Assembly (NCBI GenBank): GCA_963700375.1
Contig: CAVOXF010000002.1
Location: forward strand, 186,001 to 250,000
DNA length: 64,000 bases
From: JAHEEL01 sp963700375
GTDB lineage: Bacteria > Actinomycetota > Acidimicrobiia > Spongiisociales > UBA5794
Reading direction: 5' to 3'
The translations under genes and the position numbers were made by a program. This document shows positions 51,375-60,130 of the stretch, in pieces (positions within the stretch are counted from its first letter, which is position 1; each line of letters starts with the position of its first letter). The notes beneath the pieces were generated by a model. That model did no database searches and was not told the origin of the DNA. It saw only the letters and a program-made list of their open reading frames with translations.

Positions 51375-52270
51375 CCCTCTTCGCGGTAGTAGGTGAGGAA
51401 GATCTCTTCGAGGTCCGCTTCTTGCGTGTTGATGTCGGCGAGGGTGTAGTTGCTGGTGGCGACGTGCAGGAGTTCCTCCATGCTCCCGTCGAACGACAGG
51501 CTGACATGGTGGTTCCTGACCTCGACCTCTCGCACACCGTTGATGGGTTCGAACACACTCCCATCTGCAGGACTATCGAAGTAGAGATCGACTCTGCGGA
51601 TTGCTTTGGATCGGAGTTCCTGCACGCCTTCGACTGCGACGAGGCGGCCGATTCGGATGATGCCGACGCGGTCGGCGACTCGCTGAACCTCCGACAACGT
51701 GTGGCTCGAGAGGAACACAGTGGCGCCGTCGGCTACGGCTTCCTTCATCATGCCCTGGAACTCGCGCTGCACGAGAGGGTCGAGCCCCGAACTCGGCTCG
51801 TCCATCATGTACACCTGGGGCTTGTTCATGAATGCCTGGATGATCCCGACCTTCTGGCGGTTTCCAGTTGAGAGGTCCCCGACCTTCTTCGACAGATCCG
51901 CTTCAAGGCGGTCCGCGAGTCCATCGACGTAGGTCCAATCGACGCCACCACGCAGATTGGAGAAGTAGGTGAGGGTGTCTTTGCCGGTGAGGTTCGGGTA
52001 CATGGAGAGGTCGCCAGGGATGTAGCCAATGTGCTTGCGGATCGCGACGGAGTCGGTATGGGTGTCGAGTCCGACGATGGTCGCCGTCCCGCTGGTGGGC
52101 CGGAGCTCATCCATGAGCGTGCGGATCGTCGTCGTCTTGCCTGCTCCGTTCGGCCCGAGGAAGCCGAAGATCTCACCCGGGCGAATGTCGAGGTTCAGGT
52201 CCACGAGGGCTTCAACCTTGCCGTAGTGCTTGGTGAGGCCCTGCGTGTGGATTGCGACGGTGTCGGTCAT
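51371..52270 (-). CDS. ABC transporter ATP-binding protein
   Basis: 299-residue ATPase. Walker A FGFLGPNGAGKTTTIRTL, Q-loop region GYIPGDLSMYPNLTG, signature LSTGNRQKVG, Walker B VYMMDEPSSGLDP, H-loop FLSSHTLSEVQ. The C-terminal extension (residues 220-299) is of the DrrA/CcmA drug-exporter type. It overlaps TetR and permease by 4 nt each, forming a tight three-gene unit. Confidence 0.88.
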   Translation of the reverse strand: MTDTVAIHTQGLTKHYGKVEALVDLNLDIRPGEIFGFLGPNGAGKTTTIRTLMDELRPTSGTATIVGLDTHTDSVAIRKHIGYIPGDLSMYPNLTGKDTLTYFSNLRGGVDWTYVDGLADRLEADLSKKVGDLSTGNRQKVGIIQAFMNKPQVYMMDEPSSGLDPLVQREFQGMMKEAVADGATVFLSSHTLSEVQRVADRVGIIRIGRLVAVEGVQELRSKAIRRVDLYFDSPADGSVFEPINGVREVEVRNHHVSLSFDGSMEELLHVATSNYTLADINTQEADLEEIFLTYYREEG

Positions 52271-52983
52271 GCGTCTTCCTTGCTCGTAGATGCCGGTTCT
52301 GGTGAAGGATCTTCTGCGGGTGGGTGGGTGAATACGGTCTGGAGGTGGGTGGCGAGGGGTTCGGTGAGGATGCCCAGACCCATGATCTCGTAGGCCGGGG
52401 CCGCGTACGCCGCCATTGCGGGATCAGCTCCGACGTTCGGGTCGGTGAGGTCCACGCCGAGAATTCGGTTGAGATGGCGGTGCATGACGAGAGCCCCGAG
52501 CGACCACAGCATGAGCACGGCCGCCCGTCCGCCCGGGTTCGCTGACGAACGCAGCATGCCCGTCTCAACGCCGTGCTCCATGTAGCCCTCGGCGTCATTG
52601 ACCAGGTCATCGACCAACTTGTTCACGATCGGGGAATCGTCGCCCAGCACCGCGCCGAGGTAGCCCAGCAGCGGGACATCGCTCGCTCCTCGCAGGGCGG
52701 CGAGCACGTCGAGGTTCGGCCCCTCGTCGATGGCTTCGTACTTGAGGTTCCTGATCGTCAGGGCCACATGTTCGTCACATGCGGAGCGCAGACCCTCCAT
52801 CGTGCCGTAGTGGTGGATAACCAGGCCGGGGGAGACGCCCGCGGCGGTAGCGACCTTGCGTGCTGTTGTTCCCGTGATGCCGTTCTCGGCGAAGCAGACG
52901 ATCGCGGCGTCACGGATCCGCGCTCGGGCGGTCCGGTCATCGACCGAGAGATCTTCGGTCGAGCGTGCCTGGACTGAACTCAT
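52267..52983 (-). CDS. TetR-family transcriptional regulator
   Basis: 238-residue regulator. The helix-turn-helix is in the N-terminus: IRDAAIVCFAENGITGTTAR, KVATAAGVSPGLVIHHYG, TMEGLRSACDEHV. The C-terminal ligand domain is variable. Start ATG 52,983 abuts a promoter/operator with two GTTCAATA copies, so it probably represses its own operon (TetR, ATPase, permease) until an exported compound binds. An ATG 6 codons upstream would lie in the promoter. Confidence 0.86.
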   Translation of the reverse strand: MSSVQARSTEDLSVDDRTARARIRDAAIVCFAENGITGTTARKVATAAGVSPGLVIHHYGTMEGLRSACDEHVALTIRNLKYEAIDEGPNLDVLAALRGASDVPLLGYLGAVLGDDSPIVNKLVDDLVNDAEGYMEHGVETGMLRSSANPGGRAAVLMLWSLGALVMHRHLNRILGVDLTDPNVGADPAMAAYAAPAYEIMGLGILTEPLATHLQTVFTHPPAEDPSPEPASTSKEDA

Positions 52984-53019
52984 GTTCAATAGTATAAACA
53001 AGTGTTCAATACGCGTCTA
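52984..53019 (-). promoter_or_regulatory. Promoter and operator of the TetR-ABC operon, probably leaderless
   Basis: On the minus strand, TAGACG (53,019-53,014) and TATACT (52,996-52,991), 17 nt apart, form a good -35/-10 pair. The expected transcription start falls on or just before the ATG at 52,983, implying a leaderless mRNA. GTTCAATA occurs twice on the plus strand (52,984-52,991 and 53,004-53,011), and the stretch between forms an imperfect palindrome GTAT...ATAC (52,992-53,012) overlapping the -10, as expected for a TetR operator. Confidence 0.55.
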
Positions 53020-53101
53020 GATGGTTTGATCTTGGGGATCCTGCGGGGGAGGTGATCGCGTCTGCGCTACGGTTCGGGTCCCACCCACGATCGGAGCCGG
53101 C

Positions 53102-54262
53102 GTGGCGATCGGCAACTCCATAGCGCTTGCGACACAACGGGTCGTCGCCCCGGTTCAAGGGGTGCACCGCGCTATCGCCGATCGGTGGTTCTCGGCTGTC
53201 GGCCCCGGAGCGCATCCGGTTCGACGGGTGCATGACGGTGTCTCCGATGCCATATACGGGTCGATCCGCATCGGCGGTGCAGTCGCGGGGAAGGCCCTCG
53301 AGGCGAGGATGGGCCCGACTTCCTCGGTTGCCGAATCGGCGCAGTCCGTCGTGAACGGTCTGTGGGGTGATGACCTCGGCCGGCATGCGTCCGATCTCGG
53401 GATCGAGATGGCGGTACGGGACCGTCATGGTGCGGTCGTCCCGGCCACCGAAAGCCTCCGCGATGCCGTTCCCGACGCAACCGGCCATCCGGTCGTTCTG
53501 ATCCACGGACTCATGGAGAGCGAGCGGTGTTGGGCCGGCGCCGAAGGCGAACCCGGCTTGTTCGGCGCCCTCGAAGCGCACCCCGACCTGACGCCGGTGT
53601 CGATCCGGTACAACTCGGGTCTGCGGATCTCCGACAACGGAGAGACTCTGGCGGCGTTGCTTGAGCGGATCCACTCATCCTGGCCCGTTCCGGTGGAGGC
53701 GATGTCGCTGGTCGGGCATTCGATGGGCGGTCTGGTCGTCAGGAGCGCCTGTCTTGCCGGCGGGGAGGCCGGCCACCGGTGGATCGAGGATGTGGACCAC
53801 GTCGTGACCGTCAGCGCGCCGCACCGGGGTGCTCCGCTCGAGAAGATCGTCAACGTCGCGGCCTGGATGCTGGGAGCGGCCCGCGAGACGCGACCGCTTG
53901 CTGACTTTCTGAACGGACGGAGCGTCGGAATCAAGGATCTGCGGTTCGGTGCCGTCGTGGCGGACGATTGGCGCGACGGCGATCCCGACGCGCTCCTGAG
54001 CAACACCGTGGGCGATCACCCGCTCCCATCGGGGATCCAGCACCACTTCGTTGCCGGCGTCGTTACCGGGGATCCAGGCCACCCGGTCGGGGCGTCGGTC
54101 GGTGATCTCGTTGTTCGTGCGTCAAGCGCCACGGCCCGAGACCGCCTCTCACCCACGAGCGCCGCCGTCTTCGGCCAGACCCGTCACGCGAGCCTGCAAC
54201 GGAACCCCGCGGTCATCGAGCACGTGATGGAGTGCGTGAGCGGACCAACTCCTTCTCCCTAG
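53102..54262 (+). CDS. Alpha/beta hydrolase (lipase/PGAP1-like)
   Basis: 386-residue hydrolase. After an Ala-rich N-terminal region (residues 1-120, possibly amphipathic) comes GHPVVLIHGLMESERCW (oxyanion loop), the nucleophile elbow MSLVGHSMGGLVVRSA, and VTVSAPHRGAPLEKIVN, a motif typical of lipases such as triacylglycerol lipase and PGAP1-like enzymes. I do not place the catalytic His firmly. GTG start at 53,102. It is divergent from the TetR operon by 118 nt. The last codons (GPTPSP, stop) are formed by the palindromic repeat at its 3' end. Confidence 0.78.
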   Translation: MAIGNSIALATQRVVAPVQGVHRAIADRWFSAVGPGAHPVRRVHDGVSDAIYGSIRIGGAVAGKALEARMGPTSSVAESAQSVVNGLWGDDLGRHASDLGIEMAVRDRHGAVVPATESLRDAVPDATGHPVVLIHGLMESERCWAGAEGEPGLFGALEAHPDLTPVSIRYNSGLRISDNGETLAALLERIHSSWPVPVEAMSLVGHSMGGLVVRSACLAGGEAGHRWIEDVDHVVTVSAPHRGAPLEKIVNVAAWMLGAARETRPLADFLNGRSVGIKDLRFGAVVADDWRDGDPDALLSNTVGDHPLPSGIQHHFVAGVVTGDPGHPVGASVGDLVVRASSATARDRLSPTSAAVFGQTRHASLQRNPAVIEHVMECVSGPTPSP

Positions 54263-54352
54263 GGGGAGGCGACGACCGATCTTCGCCTCTCCACGGAGTG
54301 GGGGAGGCGCGAGCGTCCGGCCGGATGGCAGGAGCGCAGCGGAGGGGGCTGC
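54249..54352. repeat. Intergenic palindromic repeat of the same style as 39,920-40,050
   Basis: GC-rich stretch with nested palindromes: CTCCCTAGGGGGAG (54,255-54,268), a CCTCTCCAC / GTGGGGGAGG hairpin (about 54,287-54,308) and GAGCGCAGC followed by GGAGGGGG. It fills the gap between convergent genes and supplies the stop codon of the hydrolase (the TAG within CCCTAGGG). It is similar in plan but not identical to the element after EamA. Confidence 0.45.
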
Positions 54353-54364
54353 GTTCGTGACGAT

Positions 54365-54874
54365 TCATGTACCCGCGAGAAATGCCCCCGCAACCGCCCG
54401 GCCCCAGTCCTTGGCGCGGTCGAGTTCGCCGTCGGTGATCGGGCCCTTGCCGCCCTCGACGAGGAAGAGTTCGCCGGGGACGAGGATTCGATAGCCCTTC
54501 TTCTTCAACCGCCTCGCAGCCCCGCGCGCTGCGGACCCGGGGAGGTTCGGCTTGCGGATGCTGGTGTCGAAGGTCGCGGCCACTCCGTCCGAGACGCGCG
54601 GCAGGTCCTCGATCCACTCGCGGATCCCGATGTCGAGCGAGATGACCTGTTCGTCGTGATCGTCCGCGCCCTGCTGGCGGGAGCTCTTCCTACTGAGGCC
54701 GAATTGATGCGTCGGGCCACCCACGACGAGCAGGTCGACGCCGGCAGGAGCGACGGGAGCCTCTCCGACCTCGATGATCTCGACGTCGCATTCGAGCGCG
54801 AGTCCTTCGGTGATCGCCTCGGCGATCTGCCTGGTGTTGCCGTAGAGCGATTCGTACACAACGAGGGCGTTCAT
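54365..54874 (-). CDS. Flavodoxin-family protein
   Basis: 169-residue flavodoxin-fold protein starting MNALVVYESLYGNTRQIAEA, with the FMN phosphate loop ESLYGNT, GVDLLVVGGPTHQFGLSR for the isoalloxazine-side loop, then FDTSIRKPNLPGSAARGAAR and ILVPGELFLVEGGKGPITDGE. Typical of small stand-alone actinobacterial flavodoxin-like proteins, perhaps electron carriers or quinone reductases. ATG 54,874 was chosen at the motif start; the longer upstream frame is antisense to the next gene. Confidence 0.82.
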   Translation of the reverse strand: MNALVVYESLYGNTRQIAEAITEGLALECDVEIIEVGEAPVAPAGVDLLVVGGPTHQFGLSRKSSRQQGADDHDEQVISLDIGIREWIEDLPRVSDGVAATFDTSIRKPNLPGSAARGAARRLKKKGYRILVPGELFLVEGGKGPITDGELDRAKDWGRAVAGAFLAGT

Positions 54875-54973
54875 CTGGATCCTCCCGGTGGTTCCGACCC
54901 ATGGTGCCCCGAAACGGTGGCGTCGCGCCAGGGTCCACCGTCCCGGTTGTGCGGCTGCTCGGCCGATGCCGGA

Positions 54974-55348
54974 GTGAACGTGCCGTCGGCAATTGCGGAG
55001 GTGGTCGTGGTCGTGCTGCTGCTGGTCGTCCTCATCTTCGGCCTTGCCGTGATCATGGCCTGGGCATGGATTCCCCGAACACCGTGGGCCGCAACCATCG
55101 ATGTGCTCACCGCTTGGGGGGCAATTCACCACCTGGGTGGAGCCGTTCCGCATAGGCGCCGGGACGCTGCTCATCGCAGTTCCCGCCGCCCTGTTGATCC
55201 GCTCGGGATGGGACTGGACCCAGCGCAACATCCTCGGGCAGGAACCCGTTCAGCGCATTCCTGTGGAGCGGCCCACCTCGGGCCCACCTCGTCGCTGGCC
55301 AACTCGGACGACGGGCCGGTCGCCGCTCGGGTCATCGAGGCCACCTGA
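54974..55348 (+). pseudogene. Small two-helix membrane protein with a pair of compensating frameshifts
   Basis: The first part, from GTG 54,974 (VNVPSAIAEVVVVVLLLVVL then AWAWIPRTPWAATIDVLTAW), is a membrane helix. After a run of six G near 55,116-55,121 the convincing frame moves by one: GGQFTTWVEPFRIGAGTLL then IAVPAALLIRSGWDWTQRNI, a second helix. Near 55,279 (GGGCCC) the sense returns to the first frame, ending SSLANSDDGPVAARVIEAT at the stop 55,346-55,348. One extra G and one missing C would explain it, so sequencing error or a mild mutation pair are both possible. No family recognised. Confidence 0.45.
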
Positions 55349-55399
55349 GTCCGTATCATCACGCTGCGCCGTGCCGCTTTGCCAACCTCCGGAGGATCC

Positions 55400-56296
55400 G
55401 TGAGCAATCCCGACGTCTCAGACCCGATTGAAGCCACAACGTTCGACCTCGGACCCGTCGCCGTCACCATCGCCACGAACGCTGGTCCTCGGATTCTCGC
55501 CTATGCGCGTCACGGCGGCCCGCAGGCCTTCGCCTCGCTTCCGACGGCGGCGATCGAGCACCCCGCCGTCGGGACGTTCCGGTTCCTCGGCGGTCACCGA
55601 CTCTGGCGGGCGCCGGAGGTTCCCGCCATCACCTACGCACCGGACGATGATCCCGTCACGATCACCGAATGGGACGGCGGAGTCGAGGTCGTCGGGTCCC
55701 CCGACTCCGAGAGCGTCACGAAGACCATCACCGTGGCCCAGGCCGGGGCCTTCACGCTCGTCGACCACGCGCTGCGCAACGACGGATGGACACCGGTTCG
55801 GTGCGCTCCCTGGGCGATCACTCAGCTCGCGCCCGGCGGCACGGCGTACCTGCCGCAGGCCGTCGGTCCGTTGGACGAAGACGGCGTTCTGCCGAACCGC
55901 AACATCGTGCTGTGGCCTTACACCGACCCGTCGAGCCCCGAGATCACGATTCGTGACGACGAAGTGACGATCCACGCTTCCGATCGGGTATCGAAGTCGA
56001 AGTTGGGGGTGTCGAACCGCAGAGGGTGGATCGCGTATGCACGCGAGGGAGAGCTCTTCGTCAAGTGGTCGCCGCTGCACCGTGACGGTGATCTCTACGT
56101 CGACTTCGGAGCCAGCGTGCAGTGCTACCGAGATGAGCGTTTCCTCGAGCTCGAGACGCTCGGTCCCAGGGTCACCATCCAGCCGGGGAAGAGCACAGTG
56201 CACCGTGAGGTATGGATGCTGAGCGAAGTCCCTGAAGATGGTCTTCGCGACGTCCTCGAGTCCCTGCCGTCCGTACCGGAGGTCCCGTCGCTGTGA
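55400..56296 (+). CDS. Mutarotase-like sugar-binding protein (possibly DUF4380)
   Basis: 298-residue beta-rich protein resembling aldose-1-epimerase-fold proteins: ATNAGPRILAYARHG, FRFLGGHRLWRAPE, AITQLAPGGTAYLPQ, WIAYAREGELFVKWSPLH, FLELETLGPRVTIQPGKS. The GGHRLW-APE block is characteristic of the DUF4380-like group. GTG start 55,400 behind GGAGGATCC. It overlaps xylulokinase by 4 nt (GTGA), so it may act on xylose or another sugar in the same path, for example anomer interconversion (inference). Confidence 0.62.
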   Translation: MSNPDVSDPIEATTFDLGPVAVTIATNAGPRILAYARHGGPQAFASLPTAAIEHPAVGTFRFLGGHRLWRAPEVPAITYAPDDDPVTITEWDGGVEVVGSPDSESVTKTITVAQAGAFTLVDHALRNDGWTPVRCAPWAITQLAPGGTAYLPQAVGPLDEDGVLPNRNIVLWPYTDPSSPEITIRDDEVTIHASDRVSKSKLGVSNRRGWIAYAREGELFVKWSPLHRDGDLYVDFGASVQCYRDERFLELETLGPRVTIQPGKSTVHREVWMLSEVPEDGLRDVLESLPSVPEVPSL

Positions 56297-57786
56297 GCTA
56301 CTTCATAGGAATCGATTCCTCCACGACCGCGACCAAGGCACTGGTGATGGACGAACGGGGAAAGGTCGTGGCAATCGGTCGATCCGAATACGGCTTCGAG
56401 ACGCCTCGCCCGCTGTGGTCGGAGCAGTCGCCCGAGTTGTGGTGGAATGCGACGGTGGTCGCGGTCCAGGACGCGCTCGCGGCTGCGGGCATCAGCGGTG
56501 CCGACGTTGCCGGCATCGGCCTCACCGGGCAGATGCACGGCCTCGTGCTCCTCGACGAGGGAGGGGCCGTGCTTCGGCCATCGATCTTGTGGAACGACCA
56601 GCGAACGCAGGCCGAGTGCGACGAGATCCGGGATCGTGTCGGTCCCGAGGAACTGATCGCGGTCACCGGCAACGACGCGCTCACCGGATTCACGGCACCG
56701 AAGATCCTGTGGGTCCGCAACAACGAACCCGAGGTGTTCTCGCGGGTGGCCCACGTCCTGCTTCCGAAGGACTACGTTCGCTTCCGACTCACCGGTGAAT
56801 ACGCGATCGACCGCGCCGGTGGCTCCGGCACGATTCTGTTCGATCTGGCAGCGCGCGACTGGTCGCCCGAGGTCGCGGCGGCGCTGGACATTCCAACCGA
56901 ATGGCTACCGCCGACCTTCGAGGGCCCTGATGTGACCGGTGTCGTGACCGAGGCTGCCGCGGCGCTCACCGGGTTGCGACCGGGGACGCCGGTGATGGCC
57001 GGTGGCGGGGATCAGGCAGCCAACGGCGTCGGCGTCGGGGCGGTAACGCCCGGTGTAGTCGCGATGAGCGTTGGCACCAGCGGTGTGGTCTTTGCGGCAG
57101 CCGATCAACCGATCATCGAACCGGCCGGTCGCCTTCACGCCTTCTGTCATGCCGTCCCCGGCATGTGGCACTTGATGGGGGTGATGCTCTCGGCCGCCGG
57201 TAGCTACAAGTGGTTCAAAGACACGTTCGCTCCCGACCTCAGCTACGACGACCTCAACGACGCCGCGGATGCCGCTCCGGCAGGCTCGGGGGGCCTTGTC
57301 TTTCTTCCGTACCTCACGGGCGAGCGCACGCCGCACCCGGACCCGCTGGCGCGGGGGGCGTTCGTCGGCCTCACGGTCCGCCACGGGCTCGGCCACATGG
57401 CCCGGGCGGTCATGGAAGGTGTTGCCTTTGGCCTGCGTGACTCGGTGGAGTTGATGGCAGCCGAGATGGAGCTGGGTGAAGTCCGCGTTTCGGGCGGCGG
57501 GGCCTCGAGCGAGCTGTGGCTTCGCATCATCGCCGACGTGATCGGTCTCCCCGTGCGTGTGGTCGGCACAGCCGAGTCCGCTGCGCACGGCGCCGCGATT
57601 CTCGCAGCCGTCGGCGCCGGGACGTTCGTGTCGGTTGCCGCGGCGTGCGACGTGGTCGTCGAACTCGGCGAGATCACCGAACCCGGTCCGGACGCCACGA
57701 CGTACGACGAGATGTACCCCGTGTACCGCGGCCTGTACCCGGCGCTGCGGGAATCATTCCACCGGCTGTCAACGCTGGATGGCTAG
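56293..57786 (+). CDS. xylB: Xylulokinase (FGGY family)
   Basis: 497-residue FGGY kinase converting D-xylulose to xylulose-5-phosphate. The N-terminal ATPase motif is YFIGIDSSTTATKALVMDE. GIGLTGQMHGLVLLD, typical of xylulokinases, contacts substrate; WNDQRTQAECDEI, MAGGGDQAANGVGVGAV, FLPYLTGERTPHPDP and VSGGGASSELWLRIIADVIG follow in the expected order. The GTG start overlaps the preceding gene by 4 nt. Its stop overlaps the xylA stop by 4 nt in convergent orientation. Confidence 0.9.
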   Translation: MSYFIGIDSSTTATKALVMDERGKVVAIGRSEYGFETPRPLWSEQSPELWWNATVVAVQDALAAAGISGADVAGIGLTGQMHGLVLLDEGGAVLRPSILWNDQRTQAECDEIRDRVGPEELIAVTGNDALTGFTAPKILWVRNNEPEVFSRVAHVLLPKDYVRFRLTGEYAIDRAGGSGTILFDLAARDWSPEVAAALDIPTEWLPPTFEGPDVTGVVTEAAAALTGLRPGTPVMAGGGDQAANGVGVGAVTPGVVAMSVGTSGVVFAAADQPIIEPAGRLHAFCHAVPGMWHLMGVMLSAAGSYKWFKDTFAPDLSYDDLNDAADAAPAGSGGLVFLPYLTGERTPHPDPLARGAFVGLTVRHGLGHMARAVMEGVAFGLRDSVELMAAEMELGEVRVSGGGASSELWLRIIADVIGLPVRVVGTAESAAHGAAILAAVGAGTFVSVAAACDVVVELGEITEPGPDATTYDEMYPVYRGLYPALRESFHRLSTLDG

Positions 57787-59111
57787 GAAGCGCTCCAGAT
57801 CGTCCTGTTGATCAGGTTTTCGAGCTGCTCCTGGCGACCGGAGACCGGACTCGGATCGATCTCGCCCGCCACGACCTTCGCCTCGAGCGAGGCGAGGTCG
57901 GTGGTGCCGTTGGTGATGGCGGAGCCGAGTTCGGTGTCCCATCCCGCATAGCGGGCATCCTGGGCAGCCTTGAGCACACCGTCTTCGACCAGCTTCGCTG
58001 CGACCAGCAGCGAGTAGGCGAGGGTGTCGATGCCCCCGATGTGGCCGTGGAACAGGTCGTCGCGGGACATGCTCTGGCGGCGCAGCTTCGTATCGAAGTT
58101 GAAACCACCGCTGGTGAGACCACCGGCTTGGAGGATCTCGTACATCGCGAGCGTCACGTCTTCGACCGAGTTTGGGAACTGGTCGGTGTCCCACCCGTTC
58201 TGCGGGTCGCCTCGGTTGGCGTCGATGCTGCCAAAGATGTCGTTCGCCACGGCGTAGGCGATCTCGTGGTGGAAGCTGTGCCCCGCCAGCGTTGCATGGT
58301 TGGCTTCGATGTTGACGAAGTACTCACCGAGCAGGTCGTAGCGCTCGAGGAAGCCGTGGACGGTTGAGCTGTCGTAGTCGTATTGGTGCTTCGTAGGCTC
58401 TTGCGGCTTCGGCTCGAGGAGCAGCTTGCCCTCGAATCCAATCGACCGCTTGTAGTCGACGACCATGTGGAGGAAGCGGGCGAGCTGGTCGGTTTCTTTG
58501 GCGAGCTTCGTGTTCAGGAGCGTCTCGTACCCTTCGCGGCCACCCCACAGCACGTAGTTGGCGCCGCCCAACTGGTTCGTGGCGTCGAGAGCGTTCTTGA
58601 CCTGCGCGGCGGCGTAGGCGAAGACCTCGGGGTTCGGGTTGGTCGCGGCGCCGGCGGCGTAGCGCGGGTGGCTGAAGAGATTGGCGGTGCCCCAGAGGAG
58701 CCTCACGCCCATCTCGGCCATCTTCTCCTCGGCGTACGCGGCCATCTCCTTCACGTTCCGCTGTGTCTCAGCAAATGTGGCGCCCTCGGGAGCGATGTCG
58801 AGGTCGTGGAACGTCCAGAACGGCGTGCCGAGCTTCGAGAAGAACTCGAATGCCGCGTCCATCTTCATACGGGCAGCGTCCATCGGGTTCATGGAGCCAC
58901 CGAGCCAGGGACGGTCGAACGTGCCGGCGCCGAACACGTCGCTTCCGGGCCAGTTGAACGTGTGCCAGTAGCAGACGGCGATCCGGAGTTGCTCGTCCAT
59001 CCGCTTGCCGAGCACGATGCGCGCCGGGTCGTAGTAGCGATATGCCAGATCGTCCTGGGCGTCTGGGCCCTCGTAGCGGATCGGCTGCACGTCTGGGAAG
59101 AAGTCGGTCAT
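57783..59111 (-). CDS. xylA: Xylose isomerase (class II length)
   Basis: 442-residue xylose isomerase, D-xylose to D-xylulose. The catalytic His is in FWTFHDLDIAPEG; metal ligands are in LLLEPKPQEPTKHQYDYD, NIEANHATLAGHSFHHEIAY and GSIDANRGDPQNGWDTDQFP; LWGGREGYETLLNT and FHGHIGGIDTLAYSLL are conserved. The start ATG 59,111 (MTDFFPDVQPIRYEG) fits class II enzymes. It is convergent with xylB, so isomerase and kinase are transcribed from separate promoters towards each other. Confidence 0.92.
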   Translation of the reverse strand: MTDFFPDVQPIRYEGPDAQDDLAYRYYDPARIVLGKRMDEQLRIAVCYWHTFNWPGSDVFGAGTFDRPWLGGSMNPMDAARMKMDAAFEFFSKLGTPFWTFHDLDIAPEGATFAETQRNVKEMAAYAEEKMAEMGVRLLWGTANLFSHPRYAAGAATNPNPEVFAYAAAQVKNALDATNQLGGANYVLWGGREGYETLLNTKLAKETDQLARFLHMVVDYKRSIGFEGKLLLEPKPQEPTKHQYDYDSSTVHGFLERYDLLGEYFVNIEANHATLAGHSFHHEIAYAVANDIFGSIDANRGDPQNGWDTDQFPNSVEDVTLAMYEILQAGGLTSGGFNFDTKLRRQSMSRDDLFHGHIGGIDTLAYSLLVAAKLVEDGVLKAAQDARYAGWDTELGSAITNGTTDLASLEAKVVAGEIDPSPVSGRQEQLENLINRTIWSAS

Positions 59112-59244
59112 CGTGGCTCTCGCTTTCGTTCGGGCACGCGCGGCGCTCAGTGGTGAGCGGCGGACTCTGAAGACACGCACATGGTACCAAGCCGAGCGCG
59201 GCCCAGGTCAGGGCCGATCGGTCGGCCTCGCTAGGGTTCGCACT

Positions 59245-60087
59245 GTGAAGTTCACCTACAACATCCCCAACTTCGGCCCCTACGCAGACGCCGCAGCCGT
59301 GGCGGAACTCGCGGCAACGGCCGAGCAGGCCGGATGGGACGGATTCGTGGTCTGGGACCACATGGTGATCTCGGACGGGATGCCGGTCGGCGATCCGTGG
59401 GTGATCCTGACCGCCGTTGCGATGGCCACCGAACGGATCATGATCGGTCCGATGGTCACGCCGCTGCCCCGCCGACGGCCGTGGGTCGTTGCGCGCCAGG
59501 CGGCAACCCTCGATCATCTGAGTGGGGGGCGTCTCGTCCTTGGCGTTGGTATCGGAGTGCCGCCCGACGTGGAGTTCGGAACGTTTGGTGAGCCGACCGG
59601 CGTGCGGGAGCGGGCCGAGCGCCTGGATGAGGCCCTCGACGTGATCGTCGGGATGTGGTCCGGCGAGCCGTTCTCATACGACGGGACGTACTACCAGGTG
59701 AAGGAGACCACCTTCATGCCGCGGCCGTTCCAGCAGCCGCGCATTCCGATCTGGGTTGCGGGGACGTGGCCCAACAAGGGCCCGTTCCGTCGGGCAGCGC
59801 GCTACGAAGGCGTGTATCCGCTCGCCGACCGCAACGGTATGCCGGTGCTCATCACGCCTCAGGGTGTGCGCGAGGTGGTCGCCGAGGTAGCGTCTCAGCG
59901 GCCGACCATGGATGGCTACGAGGTGAGCGCCGCGATCGTTCCTACGGGAGATACGGACGCGGATCGACAGCAGTTGCGGGAGTTCGCCGACGCCGGCGTC
60001 ACCTGGGCCCACATTGGCCCGGCCGGGGAAGGCGAGGCGATTGAGGAGGTCGCCGGATGGATCGAGGCGGGACCGCCGCGGTTCTGA
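59245..60087 (+). CDS. LLM-class (F420/FMN-dependent type) oxidoreductase
   Basis: 280-residue luciferase-like protein starting VKFTYNIPNFGPYADAAAVA. It has GFVVWDHMVISDGMPVGDPW, TERIMIGPMVTPLPRRRPWV, RQAATLDHLSGGRLVLGVGI, and IWVAGTWPNKGPFRRAARYE. The GTG start at 59,245 has no clear ribosome-binding site; TAGGGT lies 7 nt upstream and could be a -10 giving a leaderless transcript. It is divergent from xylA. The cofactor is probably F420 in this lineage; substrate unknown. Confidence 0.82.
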   Translation: MKFTYNIPNFGPYADAAAVAELAATAEQAGWDGFVVWDHMVISDGMPVGDPWVILTAVAMATERIMIGPMVTPLPRRRPWVVARQAATLDHLSGGRLVLGVGIGVPPDVEFGTFGEPTGVRERAERLDEALDVIVGMWSGEPFSYDGTYYQVKETTFMPRPFQQPRIPIWVAGTWPNKGPFRRAARYEGVYPLADRNGMPVLITPQGVREVVAEVASQRPTMDGYEVSAAIVPTGDTDADRQQLREFADAGVTWAHIGPAGEGEAIEEVAGWIEAGPPRF

Positions 60088-60130
60088 TCGAGACGGACCC
60101 GACGTGAGGGTCCGGCGACGGTGCCATCTC

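Noticed and set aside
59674..60087. A C-terminal extension of the DUF222 frame antisense to the LLM gene
   Set aside because: It is the out-of-frame read-through after the frameshift near 60,315; the true continuation stops at 60,131 and the LLM gene on the other strand is well supported.
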